Source: Actinomycetales bacterium (GTDB lineage: Bacteria > Actinomycetota > Actinomycetes > S36-B12). From it: 64,000 nt of DNA. Below are positions 39,137 to 49,954 of the stretch, in pieces. Every line of letters begins with the position of its first letter. The first letter of the stretch is position 1. Below the pieces are notes generated by a model, which did no database searches, was not told where the DNA came from, and was given only the letters and a program-made list of their open reading frames with translations. The translations under genes were made by a program, and so were the position numbers. The stretch is from assembly GCA_016125355.1 (NCBI GenBank), contig WGLX01000039.1, forward strand, positions 24,068-88,067. The letters run 5' to 3'.

Positions 39137-39841
39137 GTGCCGCATGAACACTCGCTCGGGCGCGGTCGGACGCTCGCGTACCCGCAGTTCCCCGATGACG
39201 ACGGCTCCGCCGACCCGGCGGTGCGGGCGCTGCTCGCCAGCGAGGCCGACCCGCTGTCCGTGGCTCGTGCGCTGCGTGACGTGCGGCTGGTCGCGGTCGT
39301 CATGGCGGTCCTCGAGGAGCAGGACGAGGACGGCGGCGACAAGGACAGCCACATGGCCGTCGTGTCGATGGTGAACGCCGCGGGAGAGAAGGGGCTGCTT
39401 GCGTTCTCCGGGGTCGATGCGGCGACGCAGTGGAACCCTCTGGCGCGACCGGTGCCGGCGCTCGGCCGGGACACGGCACGCGCGGCACTGGACGACGGTG
39501 CGTCCGCGGTGGTCATCGACGTGGGCGGCCCGCGACCCCTGGTGATCACCGGGCCGGCGCTTGCCGTTCTTGCCGACACCATGGACTTCGAGGCCGTGGC
39601 CGCGCTGGTCAGCGCAGCGCTCGCACCGCTCACGTCGGATGGCTGGGTCGAGGTCGAGGTCCGTGACGGCCGGCCGGCGGGTGCGGAGGCCGACGTCCTC
39701 GTGCGCATCGCGGCTCCCGGGGGCGGCCATCCCGATGGCCGGCTGGCGCGCGATCTCGCCGACCAGGCGGCGCGGATCCTTGGCCAGCGGGGCGACATCC
39801 AGCGCGCGGCGCCAGGAGGCATCGGCATCGTCCACGCCTGA
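39137..39841 (+). CDS. SseB family protein
   Basis: 234 residues from GTG 39137. The N-terminal half contains the SseB-type fold pattern: VRLVAVVMAVLEEQ, then MAVVSMVNAAGEKGLLAFSGVDAATQWNP in two stretches, and a hydrophobic VVIDVGGPRPLVITG strand pair. Such genes are common just upstream of infC in actinobacteria, but their biochemical role is unknown. The C-terminal 70 residues are less conserved in appearance and have no motif I recognise. Leaderless promoter. Confidence 0.75.
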   Translation: MPHEHSLGRGRTLAYPQFPDDDGSADPAVRALLASEADPLSVARALRDVRLVAVVMAVLEEQDEDGGDKDSHMAVVSMVNAAGEKGLLAFSGVDAATQWNPLARPVPALGRDTARAALDDGASAVVIDVGGPRPLVITGPALAVLADTMDFEAVAALVSAALAPLTSDGWVEVEVRDGRPAGAEADVLVRIAAPGGGHPDGRLARDLADQAARILGQRGDIQRAAPGGIGIVHA

Positions 39842-39858
39842 GGGCGGATCCGAACGGC

Positions 39859-39864
39859 TACGCT
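39859..39864 (+). promoter_or_regulatory. -10 box of the VOC gene, leaderless start
   Basis: TACGCT followed by exactly 6 nt and ATG 39871. Confidence 0.6.
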
Positions 39865-39870
39865 CCGGAC

Positions 39871-40254
39871 ATGACCCCTCCCGTGCGTGTGACGGGACTG
39901 GACCACATCGTGCTCGTCACGCCCGACGTTGAGCGCTCCCTGGCGTTCTACACGAGCGTCCTCGGCCTCGCGGCGGAGCGCGTGGACGCCTGGCGTGCCG
40001 GTGAGGTCCCGTTCCCCTCGGTCCGCATCGACGAGTCCACGCTCATCGACCTGTTCGCCGGGGAGCGGACCGGCGAGAACCTCGCCCACGTGTGCCTCGT
40101 CGTGGAGTCGACCGACCTCGCCGCGCTCGCCGAGGATCCGCGGCTGGCACCGGTCACCGGTCCCGTCGAGGGCCTGTTCGGGGCTCGTGGATACGCGGCG
40201 AGCGTGTACGCGCAGGACCCGGACGGCAACACCATCGAGCTGCGCTGCTACTAG
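39871..40254 (+). CDS. VOC-superfamily protein (glyoxalase/dioxygenase fold)
   Basis: 127 residues with the paired beta-alpha-beta-beta-beta units of the vicinal oxygen chelate fold. Likely metal ligands are His12 (LDHIVLV), His73 (AHVCLVV) and Glu123 (NTIELRCY), the usual His/His/Glu set. The DPDGNTIEL ending is typical. Substrate unknown; such proteins act on toxic metabolites, aromatic diols or antibiotics. It is followed by a very strong hairpin. Confidence 0.85.
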   Translation: MTPPVRVTGLDHIVLVTPDVERSLAFYTSVLGLAAERVDAWRAGEVPFPSVRIDESTLIDLFAGERTGENLAHVCLVVESTDLAALAEDPRLAPVTGPVEGLFGARGYAASVYAQDPDGNTIELRCY

Positions 40255-40267
40255 CGTCCCGCCCCCG

Positions 40268-40337
40268 CTTCGTCGAGTGGTCCGTTGTCGCCCTCCTGGA
40301 GGCCCTGTCCGGGGCGACAACGGACCACTCGACGAAG
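40268..40337. terminator. 26-bp perfect inverted repeat between convergent genes
   Basis: Left arm 40268-40293 and right arm 40312-40337 are exact reverse complements, with an 18-nt spacer. It starts 13 bp after the VOC stop and ends 19 bp before the stop of the minus-strand hydrolase gene, so it can serve both transcripts as a bidirectional terminator. No T-run follows on either strand. The length and perfection are greater than needed for a terminator. Confidence 0.75.
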
Positions 40338-40356
40338 GTGGCGGCGGGGCCGGACG

Positions 40357-42345
40357 CTACGTGAACACCGACTCGCGGATCTCCTCCCGCTCCTGGCACG
40401 CCTGCTTGATGCGGGTCATCTGCTCGGGGGTGCACGTCAGGCCGTAGACGTCGCGGATGAACTCCGGAAGATCCGGTCGGTAGTCGTGCGCCCACGCCCG
40501 GTAGGCGCCGGGGATCTGGGCGTTCTTCATGTCGACGAGCAGCTGGAAGAAGGTGGTCATGGGCCGCCACCGCATGGACGCCGGGACGCCGCGCGGCGAC
40601 CGTCCGGGGACCTCCTCCATGCGCGGCCGACGGTCGCCGAGCCAGTCCGGTCGGTGGGTGATGAGCCCCGCATCGAACTTGGTGACTCCGTCGTTGTCGT
40701 GGCTCAGCAGGACGTAGCGGACCTTCGCGCGCTCCTCCTCGGGCAGCTCGCGGAACTGCTCGTAGTCGTTGACGACGGCGAAGGCGGACCGATCGACGTC
40801 CGGGCGGTCCGGGCCGAGGAGCTCCTGTCGCCAGGTGCTGCCCGCCGGCGTGCCGATCCACAGCCCGCGGTCGATGCCCAGGGCCTCCGGGCCGACCGTG
40901 CCCCAGTCGACGAACGGGTTCTGGCTGGTGAGGGCGCCGAGCGACTCACCGAACACCACGACCTTCGGGCGGTCCTCGACCGGCATGGACCGGACCCGCT
41001 CGAGGATCCGGAGCCACAGGAGGCGGTTCTGCTCCTTCGCCCCCTTCGTCTTCCCGAGGGACAGGGGCGATGGCCGCTTGGAGTACTGCAAGGTCACCGT
41101 CGCCACGTCCCCGAGGGTCAGGTACTGGGCGACGGCGGTGGCCACGTAGTTGACATAGCCCGTGCCGGTGGGGGAGATGAGCATGATCAGCGACCGCGAC
41201 CACGCATCCGTGCGGTCCATCTCGGCAAGGGCGAGGTCCACCCGCTCGCGGGCCGTCGGCGCGTTGTCGAGGCCCACGAAGACGGCGATGGGGGTCGCCT
41301 TGGCGGGCTCCTGCATCACGGTCGAGATGGACAGGTCCTTGAGCTCGTGTCCCTGGAAGTCGCGGGCCATCTCCGGGGTGATCTCGGGTCGCACGTAGGT
41401 GATCACGTGGCGCCGGCCCTCGCGGCCGAGGCCCTCCCACGAGACGAGGCTGGCCGGGTCGCCGCTGACCATCGGGTTGGTCCACACGCCACTGGCCGAG
41501 TCGTCCATGCCCTCCTCGTACGACGTGGTGCCGGCCTCGATGCGATGCATGGCCACGTTCCACAGGGCGTGGGTCCCGTAGGCCAGGCCGAGCAGCGTCA
41601 CCCCGTGCATGGCCCGACGCCACGTCGCCTCGGACCCCGGCAGGACGCGGCCCGCGACCGTGGCCAGCTGCCGGGACATCCACGATTCCGCGTAGGCGAG
41701 TCCGCCCAGGGTCGCGACCACGCCGGCGCCGGCGGCCAGGCCGAGGAGCGGATTGGCGCGGGCCGGATCGGCGATCTGGTCGGGCGGGGTGTCCCGCTGG
41801 CGCCAGCGCTCCACGGCGAGCGAGGTCGCCAGTCCGATGGGGATGCCGATGGGCAGCCGCTGGATCCTGCCGTCGGCATGGACAGCCCGGTCGAGGAGGC
41901 CCAAGGACGCCTGCCCCGCGGACAGCAGGCTGGCCAGGGTGCCGGTCACCGCGAAGCGCCACCCGGCCTGCCGGATGAGCGCGCGGACGTTCGACTCGTT
42001 GTCCCGGTAGCCGATGATCGCGACGACGCCGAAGCCGAGGGGGACGATGGCCATGTCGGTCAGGACGATGGCCGCCCGCCGTCGCTGCTCGTCCGACCAG
42101 GACGAGGGGAAAGGCAGGGTCGTTGCGGCGGCCTCGCCCACGATGTCGACCGCGTCCTGCGCGACGACGGTCAGGACGAAGTGCGCCCCGGTCGCCAGGC
42201 CCGTGATGAGGCCCTGGTCGAGCCAGGTCCGCTCCGACAGGGATCGTGTGAAGGTCATCGGAACGACGGCCGAGGCGGCGACAATGCCCACCTCGGTCCC
42301 CCGGCTGATGCTGCCCGCGACCACGGCGGTCCCCTTCTCGCCCAT
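40357..42345 (-). CDS. Alpha/beta-hydrolase membrane protein (Abhydrolase_9 type)
   Basis: 662 residues. The N-terminal half holds several hydrophobic segments (about residues 20-35, 48-65, 95-112, 130-150, 165-180, 200-216), consistent with the membrane domain that precedes this catalytic family. The C-terminal catalytic domain carries the nucleophile elbow GESLG with Ser468 (VVVFGESLGALTSQ). A possible acid and histidine lie in the LLSHDNDGVTKFD segment. Homologous architecture is known in mycobacteria (the Rv1069c type) without an established substrate; a lipid or ester hydrolase at the membrane is inferred. A TAGGGT box (42367-42372, minus strand) lies 21 nt upstream. Confidence 0.82.
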   Translation of the reverse strand: MGEKGTAVVAGSISRGTEVGIVAASAVVPMTFTRSLSERTWLDQGLITGLATGAHFVLTVVAQDAVDIVGEAAATTLPFPSSWSDEQRRRAAIVLTDMAIVPLGFGVVAIIGYRDNESNVRALIRQAGWRFAVTGTLASLLSAGQASLGLLDRAVHADGRIQRLPIGIPIGLATSLAVERWRQRDTPPDQIADPARANPLLGLAAGAGVVATLGGLAYAESWMSRQLATVAGRVLPGSEATWRRAMHGVTLLGLAYGTHALWNVAMHRIEAGTTSYEEGMDDSASGVWTNPMVSGDPASLVSWEGLGREGRRHVITYVRPEITPEMARDFQGHELKDLSISTVMQEPAKATPIAVFVGLDNAPTARERVDLALAEMDRTDAWSRSLIMLISPTGTGYVNYVATAVAQYLTLGDVATVTLQYSKRPSPLSLGKTKGAKEQNRLLWLRILERVRSMPVEDRPKVVVFGESLGALTSQNPFVDWGTVGPEALGIDRGLWIGTPAGSTWRQELLGPDRPDVDRSAFAVVNDYEQFRELPEEERAKVRYVLLSHDNDGVTKFDAGLITHRPDWLGDRRPRMEEVPGRSPRGVPASMRWRPMTTFFQLLVDMKNAQIPGAYRAWAHDYRPDLPEFIRDVYGLTCTPEQMTRIKQACQEREEIRESVFT

Positions 42346-42366
42346 GACGTCAATCCGCTACTGACG

Positions 42367-42372
42367 ACCCTA
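42367..42372 (-). promoter_or_regulatory. -10 box of the hydrolase gene
   Basis: Minus-strand TAGGGT; expected start near 42360 gives a leader of about 15 nt without an obvious strong ribosome-binding site. Confidence 0.45.
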
Positions 42373-42405
42373 GGTCTCCGAGCCTCGGGAGTCCTGCGAT
42401 ACCGC

Positions 42406-42762
42406 TCAACGGCCGGGCAGGGCCTCCCCGGGGCCGTGCCCGGGCTCGTCGGGGATGGGGGAGGCCTCGCGGAAGGCGTTCTGCAGCGCCTGCAGGCCAT
42501 CCCGCAGTGGGGCGGCGTGCATGGACCCGATCAACGGTGCCGCCGCATGGACGAGGCCGGCCAGCGCCGTGATGAGGATGCGCGCCTCGGCGAGGTCGGC
42601 TGGGGGAGCGGGACGCCCGTCCTCCTCCTCGGCCAGGCCGCAGGCCACGGCGGCGGCCGACATCAGGTGCATGGCGACCGTCAGGACGACCTCGACGGCG
42701 GGCACGTCGGCGATGTCCATGCGCCCGTCCGGGCCGGTCGCGATTTCGGGCATCTCGCTCAT
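42406..42762 (-). CDS. DUF1844 family protein
   Basis: 118 residues from ATG 42762; the frame is open further upstream but lacks recognisable protein sequence there. The core reads as an all-helical domain (EVVLTVAMHLMSAAAVACGL, then DLAEARILITALAGLVHAA), the pattern of DUF1844, which often lies next to infC in actinobacteria. Function unknown. The tail is rich in Pro and Gly. It is divergent from infC. Confidence 0.75.
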   Translation of the reverse strand: MSEMPEIATGPDGRMDIADVPAVEVVLTVAMHLMSAAAVACGLAEEEDGRPAPPADLAEARILITALAGLVHAAAPLIGSMHAAPLRDGLQALQNAFREASPIPDEPGHGPGEALPGR

Positions 42763-42768
42763 GGCTGG

Positions 42769-42774
42769 TACCCT
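42769..42774 (+). promoter_or_regulatory. -10 box of the infC operon
   Basis: TACCCT gives an expected start near 42781 and a leader of about 206 nt before infC. It lies 7 bp from the divergent DUF1844 start codon. Confidence 0.5.
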
Positions 42775-42936
42775 TCCATCCGACTGATCCGGGTCGATGA
42801 CCCGGGTCGCGCAAGCGGAGTCCTCGACTCCCACCTGCGGACCGCCCTGCACGACAGGTCACGTGGGTCATGGCACGCCGGACGGCGACGTCCGTGCGCG
42901 TGCTCTGCCGAGGCCTTCGTGCGCGCCGCGCCGAGG

Positions 42937-42983
42937 GCCTCCTGCCTTCTCGGGGCGAGTCGCCCGAAACGAAGCGAGGAGGC
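42937..42983 (+). promoter_or_regulatory. infC leader hairpin that can hide the ribosome-binding site
   Basis: GCCTCCT (42937-42943) is the exact reverse complement of AGGAGGC (42977-42983), which contains the infC Shine-Dalgarno. The 33-nt segment between them has its own small hairpin (GGGCG-AGT-CGCCC). The arrangement suggests control of infC translation by RNA folding in addition to the AUC start codon. Folding is inferred only by eye. Confidence 0.5.
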
Positions 42984-42986
42984 GCC

Positions 42987-43571
42987 ATCAGCGTCGAACC
43001 ACGGATCAATGACCGGATCCGCGTGCCCGAGGTCCGCCTGGTCGGACCCAACGGCGAGCAGGTCGGGATCGTCCGCATCGAGGACGCCCTGCGCCTGGCC
43101 CTGGAGGCGGACCTCGACCTGGTCGAGGTGGCCCCGATGGCCAAGCCCCCCGTCTGCAAGCTCATGGACTTCGGCAAGTACAAGTACGAGGCAGCGCTCA
43201 AGGAGCGTGAGTCGCGCCGGAACCAGACGCACACGGTCATCAAGGAGATGAAGCTCCGCCCGAAGATCGACCAGCACGACTACGAGACCAAGAAGGGTCA
43301 CGTCGAGCGGTTCCTGAAGGCGGGGGACAAGGTCAAGATCACGATCATGTTCCGCGGACGTGAGCAGAGCCGGCCCGAGCTGGGCCTGCGACTGCTCGCC
43401 AAGCTCGCCGAGGACGTGGCAGAGCTCGGATTCGTCGAGGCCACCCCGAAGCAGGACGGTCGCAACATGCTCATGGTCCTGGCCCCTCATCGCAAGAAGT
43501 CAGACGTCGCCAAGGCCAAGGCGCAGGCCCAGGCCGATGCCGACGAGGCCCCGCAGGCCGAGACCGCCTGA
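42987..43571 (+). CDS. infC: Translation initiation factor IF-3, non-standard AUC start
   Basis: Prevents premature subunit joining and checks the start codon in the P site. Reading upstream from the conserved [15 protein letters not shown] segment, the only well-placed start is ATC at 42987, 4 nt after AGGAGG (42977-42982); no in-frame ATG, GTG or TTG lies between it and an ATG at 42870, which would add 39 unlikely Arg-rich residues. infC is known for AUU/AUC starts that IF-3 itself discriminates against, giving autoregulation. 194 residues: N-domain, [17 protein letters not shown] linker region, C-domain, and an Ala/Asp/Gln-rich tail. rpmI and rplT follow. Confidence 0.93.
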   Translation: MSVEPRINDRIRVPEVRLVGPNGEQVGIVRIEDALRLALEADLDLVEVAPMAKPPVCKLMDFGKYKYEAALKERESRRNQTHTVIKEMKLRPKIDQHDYETKKGHVERFLKAGDKVKITIMFRGREQSRPELGLRLLAKLAEDVAELGFVEATPKQDGRNMLMVLAPHRKKSDVAKAKAQAQADADEAPQAETA

Positions 43572-43574
43572 CGA

Positions 43575-43618
43575 CCCGAGCCTTCGGGCTCCCCATAGCT
43601 CCCGGCCCACCGGCCGGG
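43575..43618 (+). promoter_or_regulatory. Two small hairpins between infC and rpmI
   Basis: CCCGA (43575-43579) pairs with TCGGG (43584-43588), and CCCGGCC (43601-43607) with GGCCGGG (43612-43618). In other bacteria this operon is controlled by L20 binding to leader RNA, so the second hairpin could be a control or processing site; this is only suggestive. Confidence 0.35.
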
Positions 43619-43641
43619 CCAATCAGATCGAGGACAACGAG

Positions 43642-43836
43642 ATGCCGAAGCAGAAGACGCACAGCGGTGCGAAGAAGCGGTTCAAGGTGACCGGCTCGGG
43701 CAAGATCACCCACGAGCAGGCCAACCGCCGTCACCTCATGGAGGTCAAGTCCAGCAAGCGCACGCGCAAGCTGGAGTCCGACCAGGTCGTCGCGCCCGCC
43801 GACGTCAAGAAGGTCAAGCGCCTTCTGGGTCGCTGA
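43642..43836 (+). CDS. rpmI: 50S ribosomal protein L35
   Basis: Ribosomal protein of 64 residues, normal size, highly basic. It starts [18 protein letters not shown] and ends KVKRLLGR. Start at ATG 43642. It sits in the universal infC-rpmI-rplT order. Confidence 0.97.
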   Translation: MPKQKTHSGAKKRFKVTGSGKITHEQANRRHLMEVKSSKRTRKLESDQVVAPADVKKVKRLLGR

Positions 43837-43878
43837 CCCCCCTTCCCCGTACCCACAGGACAACTCAGGAGATAAGCC

Positions 43879-44247
43879 ATGGCACGCGTCAAGCGCGCAG
43901 TCAACGCACAGAAGAAGCGCCGCGAGGTCCTCGAGCGCGCATCCGGCTACCGCGGCCAGCGGTCCCGCCTCTACCGGAAGGCCAAGGAGCAGGTCACTCA
44001 CTCGCTCGTCTACGCCTACGCAGACCGCCGCACCCGCAAGGGTGACTTCCGTCGGCTGTGGATCCAGCGCATCAACGCGGGCTGCCGCGCCAACGGCATG
44101 ACCTACAACCGCTTCATCCAGGGCCTGAAGGCCGCGGGTGTCGAGGTCGACCGTCGCATGCTGGCCGAGCTGGCCGTCAATGACGCGCCCGCGTTCGCGG
44201 CCCTCGTCGAGGTGGCTCGCGGGGCTTTGCCCGCCACCGCCGCCTGA
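43879..44247 (+). CDS. rplT: 50S ribosomal protein L20
   Basis: Binds 23S rRNA and is needed for early large-subunit assembly; it may also act as the regulator of this operon, as in other bacteria. 122 residues. Conserved stretches: [38 protein letters not shown] and [22 protein letters not shown] precedes the ATG. Confidence 0.98.
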   Translation: MARVKRAVNAQKKRREVLERASGYRGQRSRLYRKAKEQVTHSLVYAYADRRTRKGDFRRLWIQRINAGCRANGMTYNRFIQGLKAAGVEVDRRMLAELAVNDAPAFAALVEVARGALPATAA

Positions 44248-44252
44248 CGTCG

Positions 44253-45125
44253 TTGGCGCCCGTCGCCCGACTGACCTCGACCGCCTCGGACCGCGTCAAG
44301 GCGGTCCGTGCCCTGCACACCCGTCAGGGTCGTCGCAGGTCCGGCCGGTTCGTGGTCGAAGGGCCCCAGGGCGTTCGCAGTGCCCTCGACGCCGGCGTCG
44401 TCATCCACGATCTCTACGTGGCTGACGACGCCGGTGTCGCGTTTCCCGACCTCGTGGTCGACGCGGATGCCGCCGGGATCCGCATCACGCCGGTGACCCT
44501 CGGGGTGCTGGCCGCGATGGCGGAGACCCAGGCACCGCAGGGCGTGCTGGCCGTCTGCGACCAGGTCCCCTCTGCGGACCTTGACGCGATGCTCTCGGCA
44601 CGCGCCCCCGTGGTGATCCTCGAGGCCCTGGGCGACCCCGGCAACGTGGGCACCATCATCCGCACGGCGGACGCCGCCGGGGCGGCGGGCGTGATCCTCA
44701 CCGCGGGATCGGTCGATCCGCACAACGGCAAGGTCGTCCGCTCCACGGCCGGCTCGCTGTTCACGCTGCCGGTCGCCCACGACGTGCCGCTCGCCGAGGT
44801 GGTGGCGGCGCTGCAGCGCCATGGCCGGCCGCTGGTGGTCACGGCGGGTGCGGGCGAGCAGGACCTGTTCGATGCGGCCGCGGCGCGCATGGTCTGCCGG
44901 GGAACCTGCTGGCTGATCGGCTCGGAGGCGCACGGCGCCAGCCGGGAGGCGCTCGCGGCGGCCGATCTCGTGGTGCGCATCCCGATGTGGGGAGGCGCCG
45001 AGTCCTTGAACGCGGCCAGCGCGGCCGCCATCGTGCTGTACGTCGCCCGCTACGAGGGTGCTCAGCGCGCGAGATCCATGACGGAGGAGGCGGCGGCGGA
45101 TTCGGCGGCCGCCGTGGAGGGATGA
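44253..45125 (+). CDS. SpoU/TrmH-family rRNA 2'-O-methyltransferase
   Basis: SAM-dependent RNA ribose methyltransferase with a trefoil knot. The start appears to be TTG 44253, 5 nt after the rplT stop; no better start gives the N-terminal RVKAVRALHTRQGRRRSGRF substrate-binding domain. 290 residues. The three SpoU motifs are intact: EALGDPGNVGTIIRTADA, CWLIGSEAHG and IPMWGGAESLNAASAAA. The position matches tsnR of Mycobacterium. The exact rRNA target is unknown. Confidence 0.92.
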   Translation: MAPVARLTSTASDRVKAVRALHTRQGRRRSGRFVVEGPQGVRSALDAGVVIHDLYVADDAGVAFPDLVVDADAAGIRITPVTLGVLAAMAETQAPQGVLAVCDQVPSADLDAMLSARAPVVILEALGDPGNVGTIIRTADAAGAAGVILTAGSVDPHNGKVVRSTAGSLFTLPVAHDVPLAEVVAALQRHGRPLVVTAGAGEQDLFDAAAARMVCRGTCWLIGSEAHGASREALAAADLVVRIPMWGGAESLNAASAAAIVLYVARYEGAQRARSMTEEAAADSAAAVEG

Positions 45126-45132
45126 CAGACTG

Positions 45133-45957
45133 ATGACCATGAATCCGGCCGATTACGTGACGCTGCCGATCTTCGAGGAGAACGGCTACGTCATCCTCGA
45201 TCCCCACGACCAGGCGGCGGACCCCCGCGAGTGGGAGGACCTGACCTTCGTCGACTGGAAGTCCTCCGGCGACACCCGCTTCGCGCCGCTGGCCAGTGCC
45301 TACGGCGACATGGAGTGCAACGGCTTCTGGAACCACACCCCGCCCAAGACCGACAAGGACGGCGTCTGGGTCGAGGAAAACGTGGCCGCGGCCCCCATCC
45401 TCACTGCGCGGGCCAAGGAGCCGGGCGCCAACATCGGGCGCTGCCGTGTGATCGAGCTCCAGCCGAACACCTACGGCGAGGCCCTCTACAACCTGCACCG
45501 CGACGACAACAACCGGCTGAACCCGGAGGGCACCGGATGGATCGTGCGCGCGTTCTTCAACCTCACCGACGATGCCGACTCGCTCATGATCCTGCGGGAG
45601 GATCGTGACGACCCGTCGACCGAGACGCGGATCCCGCTCCCGGCCGGCGCCCAGGCGATCATCGACACCCAGCGCCTGTGGCACGCGGTCTGGCACCCCG
45701 GGCCCGAGCCCCGCTACTGCCTCATCACGTCCTACGAGAGCGGACCCGAGCTCGACGCCTACATCACCGCCAAGAACGGGCTGGGCGGGATCGAGGTCGC
45801 GCCGCTCGACCCCGAGGTCCAGGCCGAGGGGGAGCGGCTCGCCCAGGAGAAGCGCGATGCGCGGGCGGCCGCGATCGCGGCCCGGGGCGACAACCCGGCC
45901 TTCGGCGACGGCAGCCTCAGCGCCGGTCCCGCCATGGAGGTCTACTCCGAGGCCTAG
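45133..45957 (+). CDS. Uncharacterised protein with an Fe(II)/2-oxoglutarate dioxygenase-like motif set
   Basis: I do not recognise a named family. 274 residues; ATG 45133 (or 45139) follows GGAGGG by about 11 nt. The central region has the pattern of a jelly-roll Fe(II)/2-oxoglutarate oxygenase: His122-Arg-Asp124 in YNLHRDDNN, a distal His184 (or His188) in RLWHAVWH, and Arg194 ten residues later in PRYCLITSYES, which fits a 2-oxoglutarate carboxylate ligand. The N-terminal 90 residues are rich in Trp, Asp and Asn. The C-terminal 50 residues look like a charged helix. It lies between an rRNA methyltransferase and cysD, in the same direction, interrupting the usual tsnR-pheS order together with the cys genes. 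Confidence 0.6.
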   Translation: MTMNPADYVTLPIFEENGYVILDPHDQAADPREWEDLTFVDWKSSGDTRFAPLASAYGDMECNGFWNHTPPKTDKDGVWVEENVAAAPILTARAKEPGANIGRCRVIELQPNTYGEALYNLHRDDNNRLNPEGTGWIVRAFFNLTDDADSLMILREDRDDPSTETRIPLPAGAQAIIDTQRLWHAVWHPGPEPRYCLITSYESGPELDAYITAKNGLGGIEVAPLDPEVQAEGERLAQEKRDARAAAIAARGDNPAFGDGSLSAGPAMEVYSEA

Positions 45958-46026
45958 GCCTCGTCCATCGACCAGGCTCGGCGACCCCGAGCCGCAGGGG
46001 AGTGCATCCCAAGGAAGGAACGATCC

Positions 46027-46958
46027 GTGACCACCGCACAGCCGGTCGCCTCGGTGCCGTACGACGCGGTCCTCGACGAGCTCGAGGCCGAGGCGATCCA
46101 CATCTACCGTGAGACGGCCGCGGCCTTCAAGAAGCCCGTCCTGCTCTACAGCATCGGCAAGGACTCGTCGGTGCTCCTGCACCTCGCGGTCAAGGCCTTC
46201 GCGCCGGCCCCCATCCCGTTCCCCGTGATGCACATCGACACCGGGTGGAAGTTCCGCGAGATGATCGAGTTCCGCGATCGTCGGGCTGCCGAGCTCGGCC
46301 TCGACCTGCGGATCGCCCAGAACAAGGAGGCGATCGCGGAGGGCGTCACCCCGTTCACCCACGGCACGCACGAGTACACGCGCCTGATGAAGACCGTGGC
46401 CCTCCGCGAGGGGATCGACCGCTACGGCTTCGATGCGGCCGTCGGCGGCGCACGGCGCGACGAGGAGCGCAGCCGCGCCAAGGAGCGCATCTTCAGCCTG
46501 CGCGAGCCCGGCCACCAGTGGGATCCCCGCAAGCAGCGTCCGGAGTTCTGGCGCACGGCCAACACCCAGCTCGCACCGGGCCAGACCATGCGCGTCTTCC
46601 CGCTGTCGAACTGGACGGAGCTGGACATCTGGAAGTACATCCAGCGCGAGGACATCCCGATTCCCGACCTGTACTTCGCCAAGCCGCGGCCGGTCGTCGA
46701 GCGCGACGGCGTCCTGATCATGGTCGACGACGAGCGCTTCCCCCTGCGTGAGGGCGAGGAGCCGCAGCTGCGCACGGTCCGCTTCCGCACCCTGGGCTGC
46801 TACCCGCTCTCGGGCGCCGTCGAGTCCTCGGCGGACACCATGGAACAGCTGGTCGCCGAGATGGCCGGGTCGAAGTACTCCGAGCGCTCGGGCCGACTGA
46901 TCGACGGCGAGAGTGGCGCCGAATCCATGGAGGGCAAGAAGAAGGAGGGCTACTTCTA

Positions 46959-46959
<1 letters not shown>
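46027..46959 (+). CDS. cysD: Sulfate adenylyltransferase subunit 2
   Basis: Catalytic half of ATP sulfurylase: forms adenosine 5'-phosphosulfate from sulfate and ATP. 310 residues from GTG 46027, with AAGGAA upstream. The PP-loop is SIGKDSSVL (42-50). Other conserved segments are [18 protein letters not shown] and [15 protein letters not shown]. It partners with the GTPase CysN encoded next, overlapping by one base. Confidence 0.97.

Positions 46960-49953
<2,994 letters not shown>

Positions 49954-49954
<1 letters not shown>

Noticed and set aside
42870..42986. N-terminal extension of infC from ATG 42870
   Set aside because: The extension is Arg-rich with no family similarity, crosses the leader hairpin, and has no ribosome-binding site, whereas ATC 42987 follows AGGAGG and is the known type of infC start.
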